64,000 nt of DNA from a virus. The translations under genes were made by a program, and so were the position numbers. Positions within the stretch are counted from its first letter, which is position 1; each line of letters starts with the position of its first letter. Below are positions 8,466-17,386 of this stretch, in pieces. The stretch lies in the IMG/VR virus record IMGVR_UViG_3300043775_000410, positions 1 through 64,000 of that record; one strand, given 5' to 3'. The notes beneath the pieces were generated by a model. The model did no database searches and was not told the DNA's origin. It saw nothing but the letters and a program-made list of their open reading frames with translations.

Positions 8466-9094
8466 TGATTGATTACTGGTTAAATCAGTACACTGCTAGA
8501 GGATTTGTTCCAGGTGGCATGTTTGTCAATGGTACTGTAGTTTATATCCCAATTCCAAAGAATTCTAGCAGTTATATTGGTAAACTGATGTTAGCCAACA
8601 ATTGGAAAGTAGCTAATTTCTTAAAAAGTAATGTAGCTAATAAGAAGATAATTGTAGTATTACGCGATCCTGTTAATAGATGGATTAGTGGTATGGCACA
8701 GTACCTTTGTTCAGCGATAGTCAGTCAAGGTCATACAGCGGATACTATTATCAATAGCTGGAACCCAGTAATGGAATCGTTGATATTTGATAGAGTAATA
8801 TTTGACGATCATACCGAAAAACAACTATACTTTATTAATACAGTACCAAAAGAATCATGCGTGTATTTTAACAGTGTTCACGGGGTCGGCGAAGTATTAC
8901 AAAAATATTTGCTCGAACACAATATTAACCTAAATATTGATATAGATATTGATTTAGAAGATAATATACAACATCAAAAATTAACGAAGTTTCTTAAAAC
9001 TCTATTAGATCAGAATACTAAATTAGTTAATAGACTAAAAGAAGTATATGCAGATGACTATAAATTAATCAATGAGGTAACATTTTATGATTAA
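8465..9094 (+). CDS. Sulfotransferase-like protein
   Basis: 209 residues, starting on the clamp stop (TAATG). IPIPKNSSSYIGKL at about 30-43 resembles the 5'-phosphosulfate loop of PAPS-dependent sulfotransferases (PKxGTTxL), and VLRDPVNRWISG at about 68-79 resembles the 3'-phosphate motif (RDPxxRxxSxY). Known members move sulfate from PAPS to a sugar or other hydroxyl. The substrate here is unknown. An APS-kinase-like gene at 42578-42979 could supply PAPS (inference). It overlaps the next gene by 8 bases. Confidence 0.55.
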   Translation: MIDYWLNQYTARGFVPGGMFVNGTVVYIPIPKNSSSYIGKLMLANNWKVANFLKSNVANKKIIVVLRDPVNRWISGMAQYLCSAIVSQGHTADTIINSWNPVMESLIFDRVIFDDHTEKQLYFINTVPKESCVYFNSVHGVGEVLQKYLLEHNINLNIDIDIDLEDNIQHQKLTKFLKTLLDQNTKLVNRLKEVYADDYKLINEVTFYD

Positions 9095-9428
9095 AAATTT
9101 AGATATTACTAGTCCGCATTTGACTAGTAGCGCATACAGCACTCCGTACATTAACAACAATGGGCAGAGTGCTGGTACTGTGCGCTACAACACCATGACA
9201 CAACAAATGGAGGTGTTTGATGGTGTTAGTTGGATTAACATTAGTCAAAATGCTAGTATTGGTCTAAGCCGGACTGCTGACGAAGCTATACGTTGGGCTC
9301 AGGAAAGAATGCACGAAGATCGCGATCTTAAGGCTAAGATGGAGAAATATCCAACACTTAAATCAGCTTACGAACAATTTAAGATGATAGAAGTGTTGGT
9401 CTACGAGGAAGAAAAAAGTGGCACATGA
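9087..9428 (+). CDS. Small protein with fibre-like N-terminus, 113 aa
   Basis: The first half has GTVRYNTMTQQMEVFDGVSW, the short beta motif found at the ends of many phage tail-fibre and baseplate-associated proteins. The second half is a charged helical segment. It overlaps both neighbours by a few bases. Probably a small structural protein, but it sits at the head of the dpdA unit, so this is uncertain. Confidence 0.6.
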   Translation: MIKNLDITSPHLTSSAYSTPYINNNGQSAGTVRYNTMTQQMEVFDGVSWINISQNASIGLSRTADEAIRWAQERMHEDRDLKAKMEKYPTLKSAYEQFKMIEVLVYEEEKSGT

Positions 9429-11055
9429 AATAGATAACTTAACAGCAAAACAACTAGACTACGCAGTGTTCTTACCAGCACTTAGTGGTTTTTATGCTAC
9501 TTATGTAGGCAAGCAACGTTTTCCAGACCCTGTAAAAGGTTTGTATGTCGATGCTGCAAGGATTCCAGTAGACTTCGAAAACGGCATTGAAGGATTAAAC
9601 TGGCTTAATCCGAGTGCGGCATACTTTCCCTACCATTGGAGTTTATATTCAGCAGGGCATGCTGAGTTAGATGTAAACAAGCATAGCCCAAAAGAAGATA
9701 TGGTGCGTAATAGAGATCGTAGTAAATCTTTTATCTTAGGTGACTCGGGTGGTTTCCAGATTGGTAAAGGTGTTTGGGAAGGTGATTGGAAAAATCCTAA
9801 CTGTCCAAAAGCACAAAAGAAACGTGAACTAGTATTAACTTGGATGGACGCATACATGGACTATGGTATGTGTTTGGATATTCCAGCATGGGTAGCTCGT
9901 AGCCCAGCAGGTGCTAAGGCCACAGGCATTAGTACATACGACGAAGCTGTAGAAGGTACCTACATTAACAATGATTGGTTTATTAACAATCGTACAGGTG
10001 CTTGTAAGTTCTTAAACGTACTACAGGGTGAGAATCACGCAGATGCAGACGATTGGTATGATCGTATGAAGAAGTACTGTGATCCTCAACAATATCCAGG
10101 CAAGCATTTTAATGGTTGGGCTATGGGTGGACAGAACATGTGTGATGTTCACTTAGTCCTAAAACGCTTAGTAGCCATGCGCTACGACAATCTATTACAA
10201 GAAGGTATACATGATTGGATGCACTTCTTAGGTACTAGTAAATTAGAGTGGGCTTGTTTGTTAACCGATATCCAACGTGCTATTCGTAAACACATTAACC
10301 CTAATTTTACTATATCGTTTGATTGTGCAAGTCCATTCCTAGCGTCAGCTAACGGACAGATATACATTCAAACTGAAATTGAAGATCGTAAGAAATGGGT
10401 ATATCGTATGGTTCCTAGTGTTGATAATAAGAAGTACGCATTGGATACACGTAAGTTTAGTGATGCTGTATTACAAGATGGTATTTTTAAGAACTTTACA
10501 GATAGTCCTATTAGCAATCGTATTAAGATCAATGACATTTGTGTCTATCACGATGGCGTGCGTAAAACTGCTGCAGAATTAAACGGTGAGCCATTTGATG
10601 TGACTAACCAAGATCATTATACTACACCGCCTGCTCTTAATAAGATTAACAAAGTTGGTAAAACTTCGTGGGATAGCTTTGCTTATGCTATTCAAATGGG
10701 TCATAATGTATGGAGTCACTTGACCAGTGTACAAGAAGCTAATCGTCAATATGACCAAGGTGTAGTACCAAAAATGCTTGTACAAGAGTCGTTTGATCGT
10801 GTATACTTTAAAGATGTAGTAGATAGTATTTTTGCCGCCGGCACACGTGCAGAAGCAGAGCAGATCATCGAAGATCACAGTAAGTTTTGGATGCAGATTA
10901 TCGGCACTCGTGGCGCCACTGGCAAGAAAACTGTTAATGCTAGCACTATGTTTAATGACTTGTTTGAAACAGAAGAAGTTGAAGAACATCATATAGATGA
11001 CAGCGGATTAGATGAAGGCAACTTAGATAACTTAGAAGCAGGATTGGAGGACTAG
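9418..11055 (+). CDS. dpdA: DpdA-type 7-deazaguanine DNA transglycosylase (TGT family)
   Basis: 545 residues, GTG start inside the previous gene's end. It has the tRNA-guanine transglycosylase core: GDSGGFQIG with Asp at about 109 (general acid/base in TGTs), GWAMGGQ (substrate loop), a HFLGTSKLEW segment, and SFDCASP with Asp at about 302, the nucleophile position. Phage DpdA proteins use this chemistry to swap guanine in DNA for a 7-deazaguanine. The companion genes folE (14217), queE (17881) and queD (21665) support DNA rather than tRNA as target. The acidic tail of about 30 residues is unusual. Confidence 0.85.
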   Translation: MAHEIDNLTAKQLDYAVFLPALSGFYATYVGKQRFPDPVKGLYVDAARIPVDFENGIEGLNWLNPSAAYFPYHWSLYSAGHAELDVNKHSPKEDMVRNRDRSKSFILGDSGGFQIGKGVWEGDWKNPNCPKAQKKRELVLTWMDAYMDYGMCLDIPAWVARSPAGAKATGISTYDEAVEGTYINNDWFINNRTGACKFLNVLQGENHADADDWYDRMKKYCDPQQYPGKHFNGWAMGGQNMCDVHLVLKRLVAMRYDNLLQEGIHDWMHFLGTSKLEWACLLTDIQRAIRKHINPNFTISFDCASPFLASANGQIYIQTEIEDRKKWVYRMVPSVDNKKYALDTRKFSDAVLQDGIFKNFTDSPISNRIKINDICVYHDGVRKTAAELNGEPFDVTNQDHYTTPPALNKINKVGKTSWDSFAYAIQMGHNVWSHLTSVQEANRQYDQGVVPKMLVQESFDRVYFKDVVDSIFAAGTRAEAEQIIEDHSKFWMQIIGTRGATGKKTVNASTMFNDLFETEEVEEHHIDDSGLDEGNLDNLEAGLED

Positions 11056-11056
11056 C

Positions 11057-11242
11057 ATGGACGCAGATAAATTACCTCATCATATTGCACAGTTAGAAGA
11101 AAAACACCGTGTAATCAAACAACAAATTGCCGAAGGGTACACGTATTATTTAGATGATGCACTGCTAGGCAAAATGAAGTTAGAAAAATTAATAATTAAA
11201 CGTCAACTCGAAGAAGCAAAAACAAAACTCAAGGCACAATAA
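11057..11242 (+). CDS. YdcH/DUF465-like small coiled-coil protein, 61 aa
   Basis: The sequence HHIAQLEEKHRVIKQQI followed by LLGKMKLEKLIIKRQL fits the two-helix hairpin of the YdcH (DUF465) family, including the LKxEKLxLKxxI pattern. Function of the family is unknown. It lies 1 base after dpdA and its TAA overlaps the next ATG, so it belongs to the dpdA unit. Confidence 0.65.
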   Translation: MDADKLPHHIAQLEEKHRVIKQQIAEGYTYYLDDALLGKMKLEKLIIKRQLEEAKTKLKAQ

Positions 11243-11784
11243 TGAAACGCGAATACACATCAGGTACAGCAGAAGCAGTAACTTTCTTTGTAGGTGACGA
11301 GATCGAACGTACACCTGCTTATGGAATGAAAACATTATTTGTCGTTGGTGTGCATGAACCACAAGATATTTTAGATCTATTGCGGACTAAATTAGCCTAT
11401 AGTGTTGTTACCCATATCTACTTTGGTGCTAATCAAAGTTTTAATCCTGCAGGTACTAACGATACAGCAACATGGAGGAAACCTTGGGAAGATATGATCT
11501 ATGTCTTACTAGAGAATGACTATTGGTGCACTTTAGATTTAGATGTGCGTGATGTAGAAGGATTGCTCGAAAGTGGCTTAACTGAAAAGCGTAGATTCAT
11601 TCCACAGATTTCGGTAAAATTGCCCTATTTACAACAGCTAGGATATAATGCTACAATTAAGTTAGACGATGTAGATTTTAACGCAACCAATCCAGGTGTG
11701 TGGTGTCATAAACTTAACACCCTGTTAGATGAAAACAAATTCACTAACTGGGATCAATATGGTAAAGATGAGATTATTAAATGA
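11242..11784 (+). CDS. Conserved phage protein of unknown function in the dpdA unit, 180 aa
   Basis: Not assigned to a named family. The pattern FVGDEIERTPAYGMKTLFVVG, then HIYFGANQSF and a C-terminal DDVDFNATNPGVWC, is one I associate with T4-like marine phages. Invariant-looking Asp, His, Cys and Trp residues suggest an enzyme-like fold. It is coupled to both neighbours, and its constant place behind dpdA suggests a role with it (inference). Confidence 0.6.
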   Translation: MKREYTSGTAEAVTFFVGDEIERTPAYGMKTLFVVGVHEPQDILDLLRTKLAYSVVTHIYFGANQSFNPAGTNDTATWRKPWEDMIYVLLENDYWCTLDLDVRDVEGLLESGLTEKRRFIPQISVKLPYLQQLGYNATIKLDDVDFNATNPGVWCHKLNTLLDENKFTNWDQYGKDEIIK

Positions 11785-12224
11785 TACAAGCAGAACGTGA
11801 ACAAATAGAACGTATTAAACTACAGGCAAAAAAGAAAATATGGGTTACTTTTACTAAAGAAGGTATCCATTGTTATCCCGATGCCGCTGTAAACCCATTA
11901 CTTAAAACTGGAGATCAATATGATGTTTCGTTTCTTGCTAGTCCTCATCGTCACATTTTTCATTTCCGGGTGTCAATCGACGTGTTTCATACCGACAGAG
12001 ACATCGAATTCATCCAGTTCAAACGCTGGCTTGAAGCCCTGTATGTGGGCGGTACGTTAGAATTAAATTATAAGAGTTGCGAAATGATCGCAGATGATTT
12101 GTATTTGCAAATCGCTACAAAGTATCCCAATCGCGATGTTTGGATAGAAGTATCCGAAGATGGCGAGAACGGGTGTTCCGTTGAGTACAATTGTACTCGT
12201 CCTATGCAGTCTGTCACTATTTAA
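11781..12224 (+). CDS. Possible T-fold (QueD-like) protein, 147 aa
   Basis: The middle reads PHRHIFHFRVSIDVF, then DIEFIQFKRWL, then SCEMIADDLY and a final IEVSEDGENGCSVEY. The order recalls a QueD T-fold (HGHxYxVxV, DFxxLK, PTAENIA, VxExxxxxAxY), but the metal-binding HGH is altered. It may be a second, diverged pterin-type enzyme of the deazaguanine route or a structural partner. I treat the resemblance as suggestive only. ATGA overlap with the previous gene. Confidence 0.5.
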   Translation: MIQAEREQIERIKLQAKKKIWVTFTKEGIHCYPDAAVNPLLKTGDQYDVSFLASPHRHIFHFRVSIDVFHTDRDIEFIQFKRWLEALYVGGTLELNYKSCEMIADDLYLQIATKYPNRDVWIEVSEDGENGCSVEYNCTRPMQSVTI

Positions 12225-12236
12225 GGAGAATTTTCC

Positions 12237-12467
12237 GTGGCAAATCCAGTTTGGCTTAAAAAGTATCTTACTATGAAGCCTGAAGTAAGACAAATCTACA
12301 ACGATTTAGATGCATGGTGCAACTACTGTCGTTTCCACATGATCAAGTATGATGAGGCTGATTTATATGTTAGCCCAGCTTACAAAGAATGGCAGGAAAA
12401 ACGCAAACGTCGCGAACAATGGCGTCAACAGCAAGGACATGCCCAAGGTTATCAAGGACGTAGATAG
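12237..12467 (+). CDS. Small basic protein, 76 aa
   Basis: GTG start with a full AAGGAG 10 bases upstream; no ATG fits. The protein has WCNYCRF in the centre (a Cys pair) and an Arg/Gln-rich tail ending QGYQGRR, which suggests nucleic-acid contact. No family recognised. The next gene starts 1 base after its stop. Confidence 0.65.
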   Translation: MANPVWLKKYLTMKPEVRQIYNDLDAWCNYCRFHMIKYDEADLYVSPAYKEWQEKRKRREQWRQQQGHAQGYQGRR

Positions 12468-12468
12468 T

Positions 12469-13560
12469 ATGACTGTCTACATCGTTGATTTAGAAGCGGT
12501 GGATACAAGGTACACGGGTCAATGGAAGACTCATGTACCCACGTTGCTTGAAGATCATGGGTACGAAGTATTTGTAATTAGCGGCCCTCATGATATTCCT
12601 AGTGCTACTACTCCTGGCGCTTTCCTTAACTTCGGTGGTACTAACATTTACAAAGCCGCACAGGTTGAGCAAATGGCTAGACTATTCACTGAAGGTCAAA
12701 TTCATAAAGGTGATCACTTCATCTTTACTGATGCTTGGCATCCTGGTATTATTAACTTAAAGTACATGAGCGAGCTGTTACAGATTCCTGTAACTATACA
12801 CGCATTATGGCATGCTGGCAGTTATGATCCACAGGACTTCTTAGGTCGTCTAATTGGTAATGCTCCGTGGGTTAGACATGCAGAGAAAAGTTTCTTTGCG
12901 GCGATTGATCATAACTACTTTGCCACAGACTTTCATATTAATATGTTTTGTGCTAACTTACTTAACGATGGATTATTTGAAAATCCATGGGCAGAAGAAG
13001 ATAAAACAGATATGATTGCTGGTGGCAAGATTGTACGCACAGGTTGGCCTATGGAATATATGCCGAATACTATTAGTCCGTTTAAGACTGAGAAGCGTGA
13101 CTTAATCTTATTCCCGCATCGTATAGCACCAGAGAAGCAGGTAGAAATCTTTAAGGATCTAGCGGCTGCATTACCACAATACGAATGGATTGTCTGTCAA
13201 GAGCAAAACCTAACTAAAGAAGCATATCATACCTTACTAGGTGAAGCTAAAATGGTGTTCAGTGCCAACCTACAAGAAACACTTGGTATTAGTATGTATG
13301 AAGGTGCGTTAGTAGGTGCTATACCTATGGTACCAAACAGACTAAGCTACGGTGAAATGTACACTGGGGATCCGTGGGCGTATCCAAGCGAATGGACTGA
13401 ATCGTTTGATAGTTACTTAGCACATAAACACGAATTATGTGATAGGATCGTTCATCTGATGGATAATTATGATAATTTCAACTTCCGTCTAAATATCTTA
13501 GCACGTACCTTATCTAAGAACTTCTTCTCAGCAACTGAATTACTTAAGAACATTAGATAA
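12469..13560 (+). CDS. GT-B glycosyltransferase-like protein
   Basis: 363 residues. The frame is open from 12349, but the ATG at 12469, one base after the preceding stop, removes a 120-base overlap. The C-terminal half has the layout of a GT-B sugar-nucleotide domain: LILFPHRIAPEKQVEIFKDL, then a QETLGISMYEGALVGAIPMVP segment (the ExG...E region that binds the nucleotide sugar in GT4-like enzymes). The acceptor is unknown. Lying between the dpdA unit and folE, it could act on modified DNA, or on a surface glycan (both inference). Confidence 0.65.
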   Translation: MTVYIVDLEAVDTRYTGQWKTHVPTLLEDHGYEVFVISGPHDIPSATTPGAFLNFGGTNIYKAAQVEQMARLFTEGQIHKGDHFIFTDAWHPGIINLKYMSELLQIPVTIHALWHAGSYDPQDFLGRLIGNAPWVRHAEKSFFAAIDHNYFATDFHINMFCANLLNDGLFENPWAEEDKTDMIAGGKIVRTGWPMEYMPNTISPFKTEKRDLILFPHRIAPEKQVEIFKDLAAALPQYEWIVCQEQNLTKEAYHTLLGEAKMVFSANLQETLGISMYEGALVGAIPMVPNRLSYGEMYTGDPWAYPSEWTESFDSYLAHKHELCDRIVHLMDNYDNFNFRLNILARTLSKNFFSATELLKNIR

Positions 13561-14147
13561 TGTCAGCATTTGATCCAATATACCAGTTTGAACGAGCATT
13601 AGGTCTGCTTACGGGCGCACCTTTTGTTGTTATGACAGATTCATGTACACATGCACTAGAACTGTGTCTACGTTACGACAAGGTAAAACGGTGTCGTTTT
13701 ACGGCATTTACCTACCTTAGTGTGCCAATGACCATGCATAAATTAGGCATTTCGTATGGTTTAGTGCCCGATAATGAATGGGTCGGAGAATATCCTATAC
13801 TTGGTACACGGATATGGGATAGTGCAAGATTACTACGTACAGGTATGTATCGTTCAGGACAGATGCAGTGTTTGAGCTTTGGCTACAGCAAGCCGCTAGA
13901 GATTGGGCGTGGTGGCGCTATCCTATTAGATGATCAACGGGTATATGAGTCCTTAATACGTCAACGTAGCGATGGTAGAGACCTAAGTATAAGTCCTTGG
14001 GAATCACAAAAAGTATTTGAAGTTGGGTATCACTATCGCCCAACTATAGAAGAAGCACAACGAGCATTAGAATTATTACCCAGTGTAGACCAAGAACCTA
14101 AATACCACGAGTATCCAGACCTACGTGAAATTATTATAAAGTCTTGA
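13560..14147 (+). CDS. Short DegT/DnrJ-type aminotransferase-like protein
   Basis: 195 residues, about half the length of a full DegT protein (about 360). It keeps TDSCTHALELCLR (the SCTDAL-type cofactor loop), IWDSARLL (the DxAQ position) and LSFGYSKPLEIGRGGAILLDD, where the Lys matches the PLP lysine of FxPTKxLxxxGGGA. The substrate-binding C-terminal domain is missing. The TAATG junction couples it to the glycosyltransferase. It may be a minimal enzyme, or an inactive binding protein. The gene is intact, with no frameshift seen. Confidence 0.6.
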   Translation: MSAFDPIYQFERALGLLTGAPFVVMTDSCTHALELCLRYDKVKRCRFTAFTYLSVPMTMHKLGISYGLVPDNEWVGEYPILGTRIWDSARLLRTGMYRSGQMQCLSFGYSKPLEIGRGGAILLDDQRVYESLIRQRSDGRDLSISPWESQKVFEVGYHYRPTIEEAQRALELLPSVDQEPKYHEYPDLREIIIKS

Positions 14148-14173
14148 CACTGCCTAAATAATCATGTTATACT
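14144..14173 (+). promoter_or_regulatory. Sigma70-type promoter for folE
   Basis: TTGACA (14144-14149), 18-base spacer, TATACT (14168-14173). The -35 box overlaps the stop of the preceding gene. FolE starts at 14217. Confidence 0.7.
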
Positions 14174-14216
14174 AACTTATCAATTGCCAATCCACTGGCT
14201 TAACATCGGAGACACT

Positions 14217-14912
14217 ATGTCGAAATATAAAGTAAGCGAACAACTTCGCAATAATCTAAAAGCATCAAACAAACGGTTCTGGGCAGGCGACAACATCTCA
14301 GAATACATCACAGAAGAAAACAAACAACAGTTGATTGACGAAGCAACTGAAGCATTTGAAAGTGTTTTAGATACGTTGCTTATTGATCGTGAAAACGATC
14401 CTAACAGTCACGGCACAGCAAGACGTCTTGCTAAAATGTACTTCAATGAGATCATGGCAGGTCGTTATGAACCTGCTCCCGATGCCACTGCTTTCCCAAA
14501 TGATTCTGCAGATCGTTATGAAGGTATGCTAGTAGTTCGTAGTGAACTACGTAGTATGTGCAGTCATCATCACCAACCCGTTAGTGGTGTTGCTTATATT
14601 GGTATTATTGCTGCAAATAAACTTATTGGCTTATCTAAATATACACGTATTGCTCAGTGGTGCGCTCGTCGAGGCACACTTCAAGAAGAACTTGCTAATG
14701 ACATTGCCAGAGAGATTATGAAGGCAACTGATGCTAATGATGTAGCAGTTTATATACAGGCTGTGCATGGTTGTTGCGAAAATAGAGGTATTATGGCACA
14801 CTCTAGTTTAACACAGACTACTGTGCTAAAGGGCGCATTTAATAGAGATGCTGGTACTAAGCAAGAATTCTTTGATAATGTAAAACTCCAACAGCAGTTT
14901 GCGCCACGATAG
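14217..14912 (+). CDS. folE: GTP cyclohydrolase I (phage type)
   Basis: 231 residues. Converts GTP to dihydroneopterin triphosphate, the first step to folate and to 7-deazaguanines. Zinc-site motifs are present: CSHHHQPVSGVAYIGI (the CxHHxxPxxGxxxIxY region) and HGCCENRGI (second Cys ligand region), plus the late-domain NDPNSHGTARRLAKMY. The start at 14217 has CGGAGA upstream; the longer frame from TTG 14184 overlaps the promoter's start region and is unlikely. With queD and queE in the window, deazaguanine synthesis is its most probable role. Confidence 0.9.
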   Translation: MSKYKVSEQLRNNLKASNKRFWAGDNISEYITEENKQQLIDEATEAFESVLDTLLIDRENDPNSHGTARRLAKMYFNEIMAGRYEPAPDATAFPNDSADRYEGMLVVRSELRSMCSHHHQPVSGVAYIGIIAANKLIGLSKYTRIAQWCARRGTLQEELANDIAREIMKATDANDVAVYIQAVHGCCENRGIMAHSSLTQTTVLKGAFNRDAGTKQEFFDNVKLQQQFAPR

Positions 14913-14921
14913 GGAATAGTT

Positions 14922-15263
14922 ATGAAATGGTTTGATAATTGGATTCAGCGTTGCTACAACCGTGCTCGTGAGCGTGATGAACTTATTGAAGTTGATGATT
15001 GGGATGAACCAAAACGTAGTCGTCGTGGGCGCCTTGATAAAGGAGGTCCTATTAGTTCCGGCACACGCAGAGTAGAGCATAACTATGATGATGACAGTGT
15101 TATTACTTTTAAAATCTATGGTGCCAATGGTGGTAAGATTGTAGAAACATCACGTTGGGATGAAAAGAAAGATAACGAAAGTATCAGACGTTATGTCATT
15201 GACGAGAACGCAGATATGGCAGAAAGTTTAAGTAAGATTGTTACTATGGAATATATGCGCTAA
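14922..15263 (+). CDS. Hypothetical charged protein, 113 aa
   Basis: N-terminus KWFDNWIQRCYNRARERDELIEVDDWDE, then a basic patch SRRGRLDK and a beta-prone C-terminal half. No named family. Nine bases after folE with AGGGAATAG upstream; probably co-transcribed with it. Confidence 0.65.
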   Translation: MKWFDNWIQRCYNRARERDELIEVDDWDEPKRSRRGRLDKGGPISSGTRRVEHNYDDDSVITFKIYGANGGKIVETSRWDEKKDNESIRRYVIDENADMAESLSKIVTMEYMR

Positions 15264-15271
15264 TATAGTGG

Positions 15272-15299
15272 TTGACTTTTCTGTAAATTAGTGTATAAT
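15272..15299 (+). promoter_or_regulatory. Sigma70-type promoter for the subtilase gene
   Basis: TTGACT (15272-15277), 16-base spacer, perfect TATAAT (15294-15299). The ATG with AAAGGA upstream is at 15330. Confidence 0.75.
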
Positions 15300-15329
15300 G
15301 TGTATACGCTTAACCCTCAAAGGATGTGT

Positions 15330-17369
15330 ATGAAACGTACTATATTATCGTTATTGCTAGCGGCATCGGTTGGTGCTAATGCCGAAACGTTAAACTTAAC
15401 TCCCTATAACACCAGCGAATATACCGCTGACACTATTGCCAAAGGCAAAACTGGTGACGATTTTCTCAAAGAGATCAATGCTAGCTCTGCATGGGCACGT
15501 GGATATACAGGTAAAGGCAGTTTAATTCTTATTATTGACAGTGGTATTAATGCTAGTCACAAAGAGTTTGCAGGTAGTATATTTGCTACTCGAAACTTTA
15601 TTAACAGTAAAAGTGGCATAGTCGATGTACAAGGACACGGTACAGGACTTGCAGGTATTGCCGCAGGTAATTGGGATGGTATTGGTATGGCCGGTGTAGC
15701 ACCAGATGCACAGTTAGCTATTGCCAAAGTAACAGATAATACTGCGTTTAACTTTACCCAGGCACGTAATGCAGTAAAATGGGGCGGTGAGCTTGGTGCA
15801 ATTGTAGCTAACATCTCAGCAAACTATACCTATGATGCGGCATATCTTAAAAATATGTATAGGTTAAGTGACGGCGTAACCTGGGCCAACAAAGATCCGA
15901 GATACGTTGGTAGATTTTTTATGAATGAAAATCCTAACACCTGGGCCGCAGCATTAAGTCCTAACATGGTATTAGTCAACAGTGCCGGTAATAGCGGACG
16001 AGCTTATGCAGAGCAACCGGGTACGTTGGCCACAGCCACAGATGCTAATGGTAAGTTAATTCTAGGCGGTCGCGTTATTATTGCAGGTGCATGGGACGTT
16101 GATAAGGATGCTGTTGCTGGTTATAGTAACCGAGCAGGCAGTATATGTCGGAGTGTAGTTAACGGACAGTGTAAAGACCTGTATCGTGTAAGTGATTTCT
16201 ACATCTTAGCGCCAGGTAATGCGTTTACAGCAAGTAAGACCGGAGATGCATATAATATACAAACAGGCACTAGCCAAGCGGCGGCTGTAGTATCTGGCAG
16301 TGTTGCAGTTATCAATCAAATGTGGCCGACTATGAAGGCTGAAAATATTGTTAAACTGTTAATGGTAACGGCTAATAAGAATATTGCAGGTTATAATAAA
16401 GAAATACACGGTCAAGGCCTACTTGACTTAGAACGTGCCACTCGACCTGTGGGTGCATTAGGCATTCCCACTACTGGCAGGGTCAATAAGATTGCATTGT
16501 CGGGCGGTTTCAGTACCAATACATCCGGCGGGTTAACAGCAATTAGCAGTAAATTAAGCAGTGTTATGGTTACTGATGATTTTGAACGTGATTACTATGT
16601 TGACATGAGCAAGGCCGCAAATGCTAAACGTGCTAGAGCTGACTTTAACCCAAATACCAAAGCTAACTTCTACGAGGAGTTTAATCCGTATAATAAGTTA
16701 AACTTTTACACAGCCAATGCTAAACTACAGTCCGGCGAATATGACTTTAAGTTCAGCGCCAACGATGTTGCGGCTTTAGGCCTAGCTGAAATTGGTAAGA
16801 CTACTAAGTTAAATGACAGGGCCAAAGTGCGTGTTGGTTTTGGTATGTTAAATGAACAAAACACTTGGGTAGGCAATAGTATTAGTGGTGCATTAGGACA
16901 AGTACAGAGTAGTTTTACTACATTTTCTAACTTCACTGGACATTATGACCTAAATAAACATATGAGTGCATTTGGTAGTATTTGGCTAGGACAAACCGAA
17001 ACTAATATGCAGTCTACTGGATTGATTACTAATGTAGGTGCAACTCAAAGTTATAGTTGGAACGTTGGATTAGATTGGTCGCAAGATGCACACAGCTACG
17101 GTGCTACTGTAAGTCAACCAGTTACAGTCTATCAAGGCACGGTTAATGTGGATATCCCAACTGGCTATACTGCCAACGGTACTGTTAATTACTCTAAGGA
17201 AAAAGTTAGCATTACTCCAACGGTAAATGAATACGATTTTGGTGCATACTACAAATATCGCACTGCATCATTGAACGTAATTGCCTACGGTGAACACCAA
17301 ATGAATTACCTAAACCAAAGTGGTGTATCGAACAACGTAGTTGGGCTAAGTTTAGTTAAGGCATTTTAA
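15330..17369 (+). CDS. Secreted S8 subtilase with autotransporter-like C-terminus
   Basis: 679 residues. The start at 15330 (AAAGGATGTGT upstream) puts a clear signal peptide first: MKRTILSLLLAASVGANA. The subtilisin triad is complete: Asp70 in IIDSGIN, His103 in GHGTGLAG, Ser315 in GTSQAAA, with Asn near 220 in NSAGNSG. About 280 residues after the protease domain are amphipathic beta-strand-like and end in Phe, as in autotransporter barrels. It should be exported and displayed on or released from the host outer membrane. A secreted protease is unusual in a T4-like phage; host origin is likely. It has its own promoter, and no lysis gene adjoins it. Confidence 0.8.
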   Translation: MKRTILSLLLAASVGANAETLNLTPYNTSEYTADTIAKGKTGDDFLKEINASSAWARGYTGKGSLILIIDSGINASHKEFAGSIFATRNFINSKSGIVDVQGHGTGLAGIAAGNWDGIGMAGVAPDAQLAIAKVTDNTAFNFTQARNAVKWGGELGAIVANISANYTYDAAYLKNMYRLSDGVTWANKDPRYVGRFFMNENPNTWAAALSPNMVLVNSAGNSGRAYAEQPGTLATATDANGKLILGGRVIIAGAWDVDKDAVAGYSNRAGSICRSVVNGQCKDLYRVSDFYILAPGNAFTASKTGDAYNIQTGTSQAAAVVSGSVAVINQMWPTMKAENIVKLLMVTANKNIAGYNKEIHGQGLLDLERATRPVGALGIPTTGRVNKIALSGGFSTNTSGGLTAISSKLSSVMVTDDFERDYYVDMSKAANAKRARADFNPNTKANFYEEFNPYNKLNFYTANAKLQSGEYDFKFSANDVAALGLAEIGKTTKLNDRAKVRVGFGMLNEQNTWVGNSISGALGQVQSSFTTFSNFTGHYDLNKHMSAFGSIWLGQTETNMQSTGLITNVGATQSYSWNVGLDWSQDAHSYGATVSQPVTVYQGTVNVDIPTGYTANGTVNYSKEKVSITPTVNEYDFGAYYKYRTASLNVIAYGEHQMNYLNQSGVSNNVVGLSLVKAF

Positions 17370-17386
17370 TAAGGAAATAAAGAACT

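Noticed and set aside
11781-12224. A firm QueD or QueF call for the 147-residue protein
   Set aside because: Motif order is only suggestive and the metal-binding HGH is not intact.
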